DNA from: Anaerolineaceae bacterium
GTDB taxonomy: Bacteria > Chloroflexota > Anaerolineae > Anaerolineales > Anaerolineaceae
Assembly: GCA_003542325.1 (NCBI GenBank)
Contig: DPKV01000070.1
Span: 1 to 6,639 of the forward strand
DNA length: 6,639 nt
Direction of reading: 5' to 3'
Below the pieces are notes generated by a model that saw only the letters and a program-made list of their open reading frames with translations, did not search any database and was not told the DNA's origin. Numbering within the stretch: position 1 is the first letter of the stretch; every line of letters begins with the position of its first letter. The translations under genes and the position numbers were made by a program. Positions 1-6,413 of the stretch are shown here, in pieces.

Positions 1-823
1 TGTTTGGAACACGACCAACGGCAACAAGCAGATGAGAACCGTGCAGGGTAATCTCACCTTCAGGGCTATTTGCGTACAGAGTCACACCAGTTTGGTTATT
101 TTTTTCAACAGCGGTTGTATCAGTGTTTAGAAAGACCTTGATCCCATCTTCTTCCAATATTGCCCGGATCTCATCAGCAATGTCTCTATCCTCTCGTGTT
201 AACAATTGATCGGAGTGCTGAATGACCGTCACTTCACTCCCAAATCGACGGAACATCTGACCAAATTCGATTGCGATATATCCGCCACCCACTATGATCA
301 AGTGCTCAGGGACGGATTCCAATTCCATGATTGATGTCGAATTCAGGTACGGCACATTCGCCAAACCCTCAATATCCGGATTTCCTGGCCTTCCACCGGC
401 ATCAATGATCACTTTTTCAGCAGTTACTTCCCGGGTTTCACCTTCCTCAGTCACGACCTTCAAGGTTTTGTGACCGGTGAAGGATGCAGTACCAAAGATC
501 AGTTCCACCCCTGAATTAATGATCCGGTTTCTGCTCCCGTCTCGAAAGCTTTTGACAATTTCAGCTTTTCGCGCCTTGACCTTTTTCATATCGACGGCCA
601 CGTCCGACACCACGACCCCAAAATCCAGGGCCCGGTTCGCCAAATAGGCGACTTCAGCGCTTGCGACCATGGTTTTCGTCGGTGTACAACCCACATTGAT
701 ACAGGTGCCACCGACAAATTGCTCCTCTATTAATGCAACCCGTTCACCGGATTGGGTAAGGGCTTGTGAAAGGGGGGTGCCTGCCTGGCCAGCGCCAATA
801 ATTATCGTATCAAAAAAGTCCAT
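1..823 (-). CDS. Mercuric-reductase-like FAD/NAD(P) disulfide oxidoreductase, C-terminus cut off by the window edge
   Basis: Open for 274 codons from the ATG at 821-823 to the left edge without a stop. I translated it by hand. Residues 7-15 carry the FAD-binding GxGxxG-type motif (IIIGAGQAG). The redox-active disulfide is CINVGC (C41, C46) within GGTCINVGCTPTKT. A second nucleotide-binding motif, GGGYIAIEFGQMFRRFG, lies near residue 180, and the visible end reads VAVGRVPN. This is the class I pyridine nucleotide-disulfide oxidoreductase fold (lipoamide dehydrogenase, glutathione reductase, MerA). The GCTPTKT variant is common in proteins annotated as mercuric reductase. There is no N-terminal heavy-metal-binding domain, and the C-terminal cysteines that would support Hg(II) reduction lie outside the window, so the substrate is open. 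A strong GGAGG sits 5 bases before the start. The gene begins 14 bases after the stop of the importer permease, suggesting it is the last visible gene of that operon. Confidence 0.9.
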   Translation of the reverse strand, partial: MDFFDTIIIGAGQAGTPLSQALTQSGERVALIEEQFVGGTCINVGCTPTKTMVASAEVAYLANRALDFGVVVSDVAVDMKKVKARKAEIVKSFRDGSRNRIINSGVELIFGTASFTGHKTLKVVTEEGETREVTAEKVIIDAGGRPGNPDIEGLANVPYLNSTSIMELESVPEHLIIVGGGYIAIEFGQMFRRFGSEVTVIQHSDQLLTREDRDIADEIRAILEEDGIKVFLNTDTTAVEKNNQTGVTLYANSPEGEITLHGSHLLVAVGRVPN

Positions 824-828
824 AAGAA

Positions 829-833
829 CCTCC
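829..833 (-). promoter_or_regulatory. Shine-Dalgarno of the FAD oxidoreductase
   Basis: GGAGG on the minus strand, 5 bases before the ATG at 821-823. It lies in the short gap after the TAG of the upstream permease. It fixes the start of the truncated oxidoreductase, and there is no room here for a separate promoter and leader. Confidence 0.75.
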
Positions 834-837
834 AAAA

Positions 838-1476
838 CTAATGATTAACCTGCGCACCGTGGATCGACCTTTCAGCACGCCGTTCAAAGGTACGAATGCC
901 ATAATTCGCAGTCAGGGACAGCACTGTCACGGCAACGGCGCCAGAAAATATTTTATTGTAATTCGCGGTGATGACACCTTCGAAAAGTAAAACGCCCAAC
1001 CCTCCTGCATTAATAAATGCGGCAATGGTCCCAATCCCGATCGATGAAAGCACCACCAGACGCACACCAACCAGGAGCATGGGCAGCGCAAGGGGAAATT
1101 CCACCTGCCAGAAACGCTGCCAGCTGCTCATACCCATCCCGCGGGCAGCCTCAAGAACAGCAGGGTCGATCGAGGTCAAACCCACCAGCCAGTTTCGCAC
1201 CAACAATAATTGGGCATAAGCCGTCAAGGCGACGATAGCCGGCGTGGTTCCCAACCCAAAAACAGGGATCAAGAGAACAAAAAAGGACAAGCTTGGGATA
1301 GTGTAAATGATCCCTAGAATACCCATAATGGGGCCTTGCAGCCATTTCACACGGGCTAAAACAACACCCAATGGGATCCCAATGATCAATGCAAAAAACA
1401 AAACTATCAGTGTGAGCTGCAGGTGTTGTAAGAAAAGCTCGCCAACCAGATCCAGGTTATTAATCAGATATCTCAT
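838..1476 (-). CDS. Osmoprotectant ABC transporter permease (OpuCB-like), second permease of the operon
   Basis: A 212-residue integral membrane protein of the BPD (binding-protein-dependent) permease family. It forms half of the channel that carries glycine betaine, choline or carnitine-type solutes inward. Hydrophobic segments begin near residue 20. The family motif YTIPSLSFF is at about 58-66, and the EAA loop that docks on the ATPase is at about 109-128 (EAARGMGM...VEFPLALP). A conserved AGGLG follows near residue 163. The family's usual length is about 210 residues. The frame extends 6 codons upstream to a TTG at 1494. I prefer the ATG at 1474-1476 because homologues begin MRYL/MxYLxxN and an AAGAAG stretch lies just ahead. 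With this start it overlaps the ATPase gene end by 17 bases (35 with the TTG), which points to translational coupling. Exact solute specificity cannot be read from a permease. Confidence 0.9.
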   Translation of the reverse strand: MRYLINNLDLVGELFLQHLQLTLIVLFFALIIGIPLGVVLARVKWLQGPIMGILGIIYTIPSLSFFVLLIPVFGLGTTPAIVALTAYAQLLLVRNWLVGLTSIDPAVLEAARGMGMSSWQRFWQVEFPLALPMLLVGVRLVVLSSIGIGTIAAFINAGGLGVLLFEGVITANYNKIFSGAVAVTVLSLTANYGIRTFERRAERSIHGAQVNH

Positions 1477-2524
1477 CACACTTCTTCTTTTCAATCAACT
1501 GGTTGCTCGAAAGCATTTCTCTTAAATCTTCCATACTGATCAGACCCTGGTCTGTTCCAAAAGAGTCTTCAACACGCAAATAATCACTGCCGCTGCTCAG
1601 GAGAAGGGAAAGGGCGGACCGCAAATCCGCATCAGAATGGATCGTTGGAATCTCCACCATGGCTTGGTCCATTGTAATTGGTTTGTCAAGAAGACGACCT
1701 TTTGCTTTTATTATCGATTCAATGCTGACCAGGCTCAACCGTCTAAGAATGTTATTTGTCCCGACCAATTCCTCAACAAATGCATTCTTCGGTTTGGTCA
1801 CCAGATCAATCGGGGTATCGTACTGGATCAATTTCCCATCACGGAGTACAGCAATTTTATCCGCAAGCAGAAGCGCTTCCTCGACATCATGAGTGACAAA
1901 CAAAATGATCTTATCCAGCTTACAGTGTAATCTGAGCAGTTCTTTTTGCAGCCGTTCACGGTTGATGGCATCAAGGGCAGCAAAAGGTTCATCCATCAAA
2001 AGTATGTCGGGGTCAGCAGCCAGAGCTCGTGCCAGTCCTACCCGCTGCTGTTCTCCACCAGACAATTGATTCGGATAGCGCTCTAAATAAGTATCCGGCA
2101 AGCCGGTCAGATCAAGCAGCATTGCCACCCGGGATTGTATTTGATCCTTTTCCCAATCCAATAATCGGGGAACAACGCTGATATTCTTCTTAACGGTCAT
2201 ATGGGGAAAGAGTCCCACTTGCTGGATCACATATCCAATTTGTCGTCGCAAATCATTAATGGATAAACTCTGAATGTCTTCGTCGCCAATCCAAATCTTT
2301 CCACTGGTCGGTTCATAGAGACGATTGACCATTTTCAGAAGGGTGGTTTTCCCACTGCCCGATGGACCAAGGAATACCACCAGGTCACCGGCTGCGACCT
2401 GCAATGAAACGCCGTCCACAGCCGAGACCGCTTCAGATTCAAAGGTTTTTGAAACATCTTCAAAGAGAATTTCTCCAGATTGGGTTACCCGGCTCTCTTT
2501 TATTTTTGAGTATGCATAGGTCAT
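1460..2524 (-). CDS. Osmoprotectant ABC transporter ATP-binding protein (OpuCA/OpuBA-like)
   Basis: A 354-residue cytoplasmic ATPase that powers the importer. Walker A is GPSGSGKT at 53-60 and the Q-loop is Q101 (YVIQQVGLFPHMT). The signature is LSGGE at 154-158, Walker B is ILLMDE at 174-179 and the switch histidine is H212 (FVTHD). All catalytic motifs are intact. GYVIQQVGLFPHMT and the later GTNNILRRLSLV are characteristic of the glycine betaine/carnitine/choline subfamily (OpuCA, OpuBA, ProV relatives). The tail from about 270 to 354 looks like a single CBS-like half, whereas OpuCA and ProV normally carry a tandem CBS pair used as an ionic-strength or nucleotide sensor. The ATG at 2522-2524 has an AGGA 7 bases upstream and lies 11 bases after the binding-protein gene. 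It gives about 18 residues more than most relatives before the first beta strand, so the true start could be slightly internal. Confidence 0.93.
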   Translation of the reverse strand: MTYAYSKIKESRVTQSGEILFEDVSKTFESEAVSAVDGVSLQVAAGDLVVFLGPSGSGKTTLLKMVNRLYEPTSGKIWIGDEDIQSLSINDLRRQIGYVIQQVGLFPHMTVKKNISVVPRLLDWEKDQIQSRVAMLLDLTGLPDTYLERYPNQLSGGEQQRVGLARALAADPDILLMDEPFAALDAINRERLQKELLRLHCKLDKIILFVTHDVEEALLLADKIAVLRDGKLIQYDTPIDLVTKPKNAFVEELVGTNNILRRLSLVSIESIIKAKGRLLDKPITMDQAMVEIPTIHSDADLRSALSLLLSSGSDYLRVEDSFGTDQGLISMEDLREMLSSNQLIEKKKCDEISD

Positions 2525-2535
2525 TATAGTTCCTA

Positions 2536-3459
2536 TTATTCGATCACATTATTTTCCAGCAGGAACACACGGGCGACCTCAGCAGGCTCACGTCCTTCAG
2601 GTCCATCCACCTGCCAGTTCAGCCCTGAAATCACGTCATCTGTCAACAAAGGCGCCAGTTCATTCAGCAGCTCAGCGATTTGGGGATAGTCATCAAGTGT
2701 GTCCCTCCTGACCACGGGCGCAATATTGTAAATTGGGTAAAAAACCTGATCATCAACGAGCACAACCAGATCATTTCCCTCGATTGCACCATCGGTGCCA
2801 AAAGCCACCACAACGTCTACCTGACCGTCCATCAATGCTTGATAGCGCAGACTGCCGGTTCCCAGCTGCTTGACTTCTTTGAACTCAAATCCACCATAAG
2901 CTTCCTGAAGTCCTTTGATGCCGTCTTCACGCTCCAAAAACTCGGCTGGTCCACCCAATATCAACTCAGGCGCTTTTTCAGAGAGGTCCGAGTAAGTTCT
3001 GATAGCATATTTTTCCGCTGTTTCCTGGGTGATTGCCAGCGCCTGGGTGTTATTAAAAGGTGAAGGTTCTAACCAGGTCAGATGGAACTGCTCTTCATAA
3101 TTCTCTTTAACAGTGGAATATATTTCCTGGGCATCTTTAATGGGGCTCAATTTCAATACCGTCAATAAACCCGTCGAGGTATATTCCGGATAAAGATCAA
3201 TGTCACCGTTTAAGATCGCCTCTTGTGCAATGGGCGTGCCGCCAAGGTTTAGCTTCCGCTCGACTGTAAAACCTGCGTTTTCTAAAACTTGGGCATACAT
3301 TTCAGCAACAATAAATTGCTCTGTAAAATCTTTTGAACCCACAGCAATCGTTCCCAGGCTTTCTTCCTGGTTTGACCCTGATGGCGCACAGGCTGTAAGG
3401 AGCAAAGCACCAATTAGAACAGAAAAAGCAAATATTTTAATTCTATTTTTTGTATTCAT
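2536..3459 (-). CDS. Osmoprotectant substrate-binding lipoprotein (OpuCC/OpuBC/ProX-like)
   Basis: A 307-residue extracytoplasmic solute receptor. The N-terminus is a lipoprotein signal: basic residues (KNRIK), a hydrophobic stretch, then the lipobox LTAC with the lipidated cysteine at C24 and a short polar linker. The mature part starts with the family hallmark GSKDFTEQ (41-48), then NLGGTPIAQEAILNGDIDLY and YPEYTSTG (90-97). Later come LGTGSLRYQALMDGQVDVV and VFYPIYNIAPVVRRD, as in PF04069 (OpuAC/ProX) receptors of the OpuC/OsmX branch. In this family aromatic residues in these loops form the cage for the quaternary ammonium group. I cannot assign glycine betaine versus choline or carnitine from the sequence. 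Lipid anchoring suits a Gram-positive-like or monoderm envelope but does not prove it. The start is well fixed by AGGAGG 6 bases upstream. It lies between one permease gene and the ATPase gene of the same importer. Confidence 0.94.
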   Translation of the reverse strand: MNTKNRIKIFAFSVLIGALLLTACAPSGSNQEESLGTIAVGSKDFTEQFIVAEMYAQVLENAGFTVERKLNLGGTPIAQEAILNGDIDLYPEYTSTGLLTVLKLSPIKDAQEIYSTVKENYEEQFHLTWLEPSPFNNTQALAITQETAEKYAIRTYSDLSEKAPELILGGPAEFLEREDGIKGLQEAYGGFEFKEVKQLGTGSLRYQALMDGQVDVVVAFGTDGAIEGNDLVVLVDDQVFYPIYNIAPVVRRDTLDDYPQIAELLNELAPLLTDDVISGLNWQVDGPEGREPAEVARVFLLENNVIE

Positions 3460-3461
3460 TC

Positions 3462-3478
3462 AACACCTCCTAAGTGTT
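3462..3478 (-). promoter_or_regulatory. Strong Shine-Dalgarno of the binding-protein gene inside a small inverted repeat
   Basis: AGGAGG (3466-3471 on the minus strand) lies 6 bases before the ATG of the binding protein. It is the best ribosome-binding site in the operon, consistent with the receptor being made in excess of membrane subunits. The arms AACAC and GTGTT (3462-3466 and 3474-3478) pair perfectly around a 7-base loop, so most of the SD would be exposed in the loop. A five-pair stem is weak and may be chance. Confidence 0.45.
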
Positions 3479-3516
3479 TTTTATTACTTTATTTTTAAGT
3501 TTAGACATCATAAAAA

Positions 3517-4152
3517 TTACTGGACCGGGTACCTCTTGAGGATCGATGACCAAAATATCTCTGACAGCATGGCAAACAAAGCCACCGGGATAGCACCGAC
3601 CAGCATTATCGGCACATCATACAAAGCAAATCCTCTGGTGATGAAGTCTCCCAATCCACCGCCGCCAATAAAGGAGGCCAATGTTGCACTGGATATCACT
3701 TCAACGGAAGCAATCCGAATGCCTGAGATGATCGCGGGAATTGCCAGGGGGATCTCAATCTGGGTCAACACCTGGGCTTTGGTCATGCCCATTCCTGAGG
3801 CTGATTCGATGACTGAAGGATTAACCCCGCGAATGCCTGTATAAGTGCTGATTAAAACAGGCGGAAATGCCAGCACTGTCAACGCAATCAGCGAGGGAAC
3901 AAAGCCAAGCCCCAGATATGGTAAGGCAAGAAAGAGGATCGCAAGACTGGGAACCACCCGCATGGCGTTAAAGATATTGATCACAACCTGAGAAATATTC
4001 CTTTGTTTCGCAATCCACAGACCTATCGGGAAAGCAACCAGAAGACTGATCCCAAGCGCCGAAAAGCTTAGTACAAGATGGTCACCAACTGCTTTCCAAA
4101 AAAAGGGCTGGTTTTGTAGAAAATAATGGTATGCTTCTAGAAATATTTCCAT
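3517..4152 (-). CDS. Osmoprotectant ABC transporter permease (OpuCD-like), first permease of the operon
   Basis: A 211-residue BPD-type permease, partner of the second permease downstream. Hydrophobic segments begin near residue 26. VVPSLAILFLALP (66-78) corresponds to the IPSL motif of the family. The ATPase-docking loop is at about 116-136 (ESASGMGM...IEIPLAIP), with E116 in place of the first EAA residue followed by S-A. FIGGGGLGDFI follows, and the protein ends ILKRYPVQ. Length is normal for OpuCB/OpuCD permeases. The reading frame extends 9 codons further to a TTG at 4179, but that TTG has an AGGA only about one base away, so I prefer the ATG at 4150-4152. A better-placed SD lies upstream but serves a different frame (see the 9-codon ORF). 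The substrate-binding gene follows after 57 bases. Function as an osmolyte importer subunit is inferred from family and neighbours. Confidence 0.9.
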   Translation of the reverse strand: MEIFLEAYHYFLQNQPFFWKAVGDHLVLSFSALGISLLVAFPIGLWIAKQRNISQVVINIFNAMRVVPSLAILFLALPYLGLGFVPSLIALTVLAFPPVLISTYTGIRGVNPSVIESASGMGMTKAQVLTQIEIPLAIPAIISGIRIASVEVISSATLASFIGGGGLGDFITRGFALYDVPIMLVGAIPVALFAMLSEIFWSSILKRYPVQ

Positions 4153-4169
4153 AGATTTAGATCCAGTAT

Positions 4170-4199
4170 CTATTGACAAGTCCTGCGACCCAATTTCAT
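4170..4199 (-). other. Nine-codon ORF with a good Shine-Dalgarno just upstream of the permease
   Basis: On the minus strand TTAAGGAAAAACT is followed directly by an ATG (4197-4199) that reads MKLGRRTCQ and stops at TAG (4170-4172), 17 bases before the preferred ATG of the permease. The AAGGA has ideal spacing, better than anything in front of the permease start itself. It may be a short translated leader that couples ribosomes from the DUF427 gene into the permease, or a remnant of the permease's original start put out of frame by a small indel. Chance occurrence is also possible for so short a stretch. Confidence 0.3.
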
Positions 4200-4212
4200 A
4201 GTTTTTCCTTAA

Positions 4213-4494
4213 TTATTCGACTTTCACACCATTCCAGAAAGCCACATACCCTTTGATTTCGCTGGCAGCCTCCTTAGGCTCTGGATAATACCAGGCAGCA
4301 TTCCGATTGATCTCTCCATCCACAAGGACGTTGTAATAGCTGGCTTTGCCTTTCCAAGGGCAGGTTGTGTGATAATCCGTTTCTTTTAAATATACCTGAC
4401 GGACAGACTCAGGAGGGAAATAATTGTTTCCTTCAATCACTTTCGTCTGATCGCTCTCTGCAATGACTTTTCCATTCCATACTGCTTTTTTCAT
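4213..4494 (-). CDS. DUF427 family protein
   Basis: A 93-residue small soluble protein that matches the DUF427 (PF04248) pattern over its whole length. It has WNGKVIAES at the start, GNNYFPPESV at 22-31, TTCPWKGKASYY at 43-54 (C45 and W47 conserved), AAWYYPEP at 66-73 and IKGYVAFW near the end. The family forms a compact beta fold. To my knowledge its biochemical role is not established, so no function is claimed. The ATG at 4492-4494 is preceded by GAAGG with good spacing. It is the first gene of the minus-strand run, and the osmoprotectant permease follows within 60 bases (33 if the TTG start is used). It is therefore probably on the same transcript as the importer. I found no convincing -35/-10 pair in the 130 bases upstream. 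Confidence 0.9.
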   Translation of the reverse strand: MKKAVWNGKVIAESDQTKVIEGNNYFPPESVRQVYLKETDYHTTCPWKGKASYYNVLVDGEINRNAAWYYPEPKEAASEIKGYVAFWNGVKVE

Positions 4495-4740
4495 TTTTAC
4501 CTTCTTTCGTTGTTTTCGTTTCCTACACCTATTAGACGGGATTCTCTTCCAGTTTCTTACTTCTCAAAAATACCTTGCTATATTCGTTTACTGAAATACA
4601 GGTTGGATTACCAGAAAATTGTGATGAGAGATGATCGGATGGTCAGTTTAACATTGTTGCCGTAAATTCAAAAAGGTGACAGGTCAGGTATCCTTGTAGT
4701 CAACCAGGACTGAGAGGGGAAAACCATGACCTATCAAGTA
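4495..4740. other. Gene-free spacer between the operon head and the IS256 relic
   Basis: No reading frame with a recognisable product. It is AT-rich and should hold the promoter of the minus-strand operon, but the best -10-like hexamer (TCTAAT on the minus strand, about 45 bases before the DUF427 ATG) lacks a matching -35. On the plus strand, a GAGGGG followed by an ATG at 4726-4728 starts MTYQVSFTLP. This resembles the N-terminus of some IS256-type transposases and may be the original transposase start joined to the C-terminal part by a large internal deletion. That idea is tentative. No terminal inverted repeat could be defined. Confidence 0.4.
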
Positions 4741-4745
4741 AGTTT

Positions 4746-5013
4746 TACATTGCCCAAGGCATGCTTCGCGACCAGCGGTCTTCAATGCACCGAACCGAGC
4801 TCATGCCGAACAGTATCTGAAAGAGAGCGTATCCAAATATGCTGAAGTGGCTTCTGATCTGGCGGATTGGATGGAGGTGGCCATTCCGGAAGGATTGACC
4901 GTGTTCGACTTCCCCCCCGTCCCCCCGGCGGCGCATCTCGCACCAGCGACATGCTGGAAGGGTTCAATCAGGAGATCAAACGCAGAACTCGGGTCGTCCG
5001 AATTTTACCCAAT
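4746..5013 (+). pseudogene. IS256 (Mutator-type) family transposase remnant, C-terminal part, frameshifted
   Basis: The stretch encodes the well-conserved C-terminal end of IS256-family DDE transposases, but in pieces. VFNAPNRAHAEQYLKESV is at about 4778-4831, and DLADWMEVAIPEGLTVFDFP follows in the same frame to about 4915. At the C-rich tract 4912-4926 the frame changes, and RTSDMLEGFNQEIKRRTRVV continues to ILPN at about 5013. A further fragment before 4778 (YIAQGMLRDQR, from 4746) sits in yet another frame. In intact members the order is ...IFNAP...KLAxWLEExxPEGLTVF...RTTNMLERLNQEIKRRTRVVxIFPNEAS, so order and spacing are as expected. The catalytic domain is missing and the sequence stops matching just before the position of NEAS. 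It is non-functional and directly adjoins the uppS relic. Confidence 0.82.
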
Positions 5014-5032
5014 CCATCCTCATCCCCAACCA

Positions 5033-5590
5033 CCTGGCCACCAGGAAGGCGCAGACAAAATCAGCAGCGTGGCTGAAACTTGGGTCGCTTTTGGGATTCA
5101 AGTGCTGACCCTGGACACCTTCTCCACCGAAAACTGGTCTCGGCCAACCTGAAGTGGATTTCATCATGCGTTTGCTGCAAATTTATGCCGAGAACGAATT
5201 GCCGAACCTCCAGCGCAATGGGATTCGCCCACAGATCATCGGCAGGAGCGAGGACCTGCCAGCAGAAACCCTTAACGCCCTGAACTATGGCAGCCAGGCT
5301 GAAATCATTGACTGCATCAAAGGCATCCTCTCGGAGCAAGGATTGAACCCTCCCGCCGCACAGGACGTCAATGAAGCCCTGCTCGCCGAACACCTTTACT
5401 GCCCCTCATGTCCGGACATTGAGATGATCATCCGCACAGCGGGTGAATAGCGGCTGGCAACTTCATGACCTGGCGAGCTTCCCACGCTGTTTTTTGGAGC
5501 CCGCCGGTAAATTGGACCGATTTTGGCCGAGAGCAGCTTCAGGAAGGCCTCCAAGTTTATGGCCAAGAGGCCTTCTTTGGCGTGATGGGG
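5033..5590 (+). pseudogene. uppS: Decayed undecaprenyl diphosphate synthase (isoprenyl transferase) gene
   Basis: UppS condenses isopentenyl units to make the lipid carrier for cell-wall synthesis. Its landmarks appear in order here: GHQEGADKI at about 5036, LTLDTFSTENWSRP to 5146, EVDFIMRLLQIYAENELPN and NGIRPQIIG, ALNYGSQAEIIDCI, PDIEMIIRTAGE to 5447, then NFMTWRASHAVFWSPPVNW and the terminal EAFFG at about 5581. The gene is broken in several ways. The first 30-40 residues, including the catalytic Asp of MDGNGRWA, are missing. One extra base (about 5147) splits WSRP from PEVDF. About 20 residues are deleted in frame between LPAE and TLNALNYG. A TAG at 5448-5450 replaces the residue between GE and RL, and a base is missing near 5457 before NF. 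LTLD replaces the usual LTLY. No intact copy is in the window. The 3' end meets the convergent dehydrogenase gene. Confidence 0.88.
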
Positions 5591-5598
5591 AACAAAAC

Positions 5599-6369
5599 CT
5601 ACTGCGTCATAAAGCCGCCGTCAATCACCAGCTCTGCGCCGGTCACGAAGCGGGACTCTTCTGAAGCGAAATACAACACACCATTGGCGATGTCAATGGC
5701 CTCCCCAATATGGGGCGGCAAGGGGCAAAGGTCTTTCAAGCTCTCAGCTGCCATTTCAAAGGTACCTACCATTTTAGCCACCATCGGCGTGTAGACCGGC
5801 CCGGGGTAGATCGAATTCACGCGGATCTTGTCCTTGGCGAAGCTCTGGGCGGCATGGCGGGACATCGAACGCACCGCGCCCTTGGAGGCGCCATAGGCTA
5901 CCCCGCCGGCATCCGCCACACTCCCGCTGGCCAGCGCAGCAATGGAAGCAATGTTGACAATGGAACCGCCCCCGTTGGCCTGCATGGTCGGGATCACGGC
6001 CTGCATCCCCCACAACACCCCGGCTGCGTTGATCGCGATGATCTTTTCCCAGGTGGCCGGGTCCGTCTCCAGGATCCCCTTGGAAATCAAGATCCCGGCG
6101 TTGTTCACGAGGATATCCACCCGGCCAAACTTCTTGACCGTCTGGTCAACGACCTTCTGCCAGTCTTCCGGTGAAGACACATCCACCACCAAACCAATCA
6201 CCTTTTCGCCGGTGCTGTCAATGGCGCCGACCTCTTTTTGGAGCAGCTCAGCCTGGACATCCGTGGCGACCACCCTGGCCCCTTCTTCTGCAAACAGCCT
6301 GGTAGTGGCCAGCCCCATCCCACCCGCGGCGCCGGTGACGATGGCAACTTTTCCTGATAAGCGAGACAT
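5599..6369 (-). CDS. Short-chain dehydrogenase/reductase (classical SDR)
   Basis: A complete 256-residue NAD(P)-dependent oxidoreductase. The Rossmann glycine motif is TGAAGGMG (12-19). D36 at the end of the second strand favours NAD(H) over NADP(H). D62-V63 and NNAG (88-91) follow, and the catalytic tetrad is N113, S141, Y158, K162 (YGASK). PGPVYTPM and the C-terminal GAELVIDGGF match the classical SDR tail. Serine and tyrosine are 17 residues apart instead of the usual 13, from a small insertion rich in Ala/Gly before the active-site Tyr. The substrate is unknown; candidates in this family include secondary alcohols, 3-oxoacyl groups and sugars. ATG 6367-6369 has AAAGGA about 6 bases upstream. 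The gene stands alone, is convergent with the uppS relic (9 bases from its last recognisable codons), and is clearly more GC-rich than the importer operon, which hints at a different origin. Confidence 0.93.
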   Translation of the reverse strand: MSRLSGKVAIVTGAAGGMGLATTRLFAEEGARVVATDVQAELLQKEVGAIDSTGEKVIGLVVDVSSPEDWQKVVDQTVKKFGRVDILVNNAGILISKGILETDPATWEKIIAINAAGVLWGMQAVIPTMQANGGGSIVNIASIAALASGSVADAGGVAYGASKGAVRSMSRHAAQSFAKDKIRVNSIYPGPVYTPMVAKMVGTFEMAAESLKDLCPLPPHIGEAIDIANGVLYFASEESRFVTGAELVIDGGFMTQ

Positions 6370-6413
6370 ATTATTATCCTTTCTGGGTCTTTTTAGTCAA
6401 ATTTATCTTATAT

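Noticed and set aside
1..823. Calling the oxidoreductase a true mercuric reductase
   Set aside because: The C-terminal metal-binding cysteines are outside the window and no mer regulator or transporter is nearby; only the wider family is supported.
3200..3844. 214-residue plus-strand ORF spanning the binding-protein and permease genes
   Set aside because: It is antisense to two clearly real genes and to the gap between them, and its composition matches no family.
4847..5152. Plus-strand 101-residue ORF as a gene of its own
   Set aside because: It is a chimera: its start is IS256 transposase sequence and its end is uppS sequence in the frame that happens to stay open through the junction.
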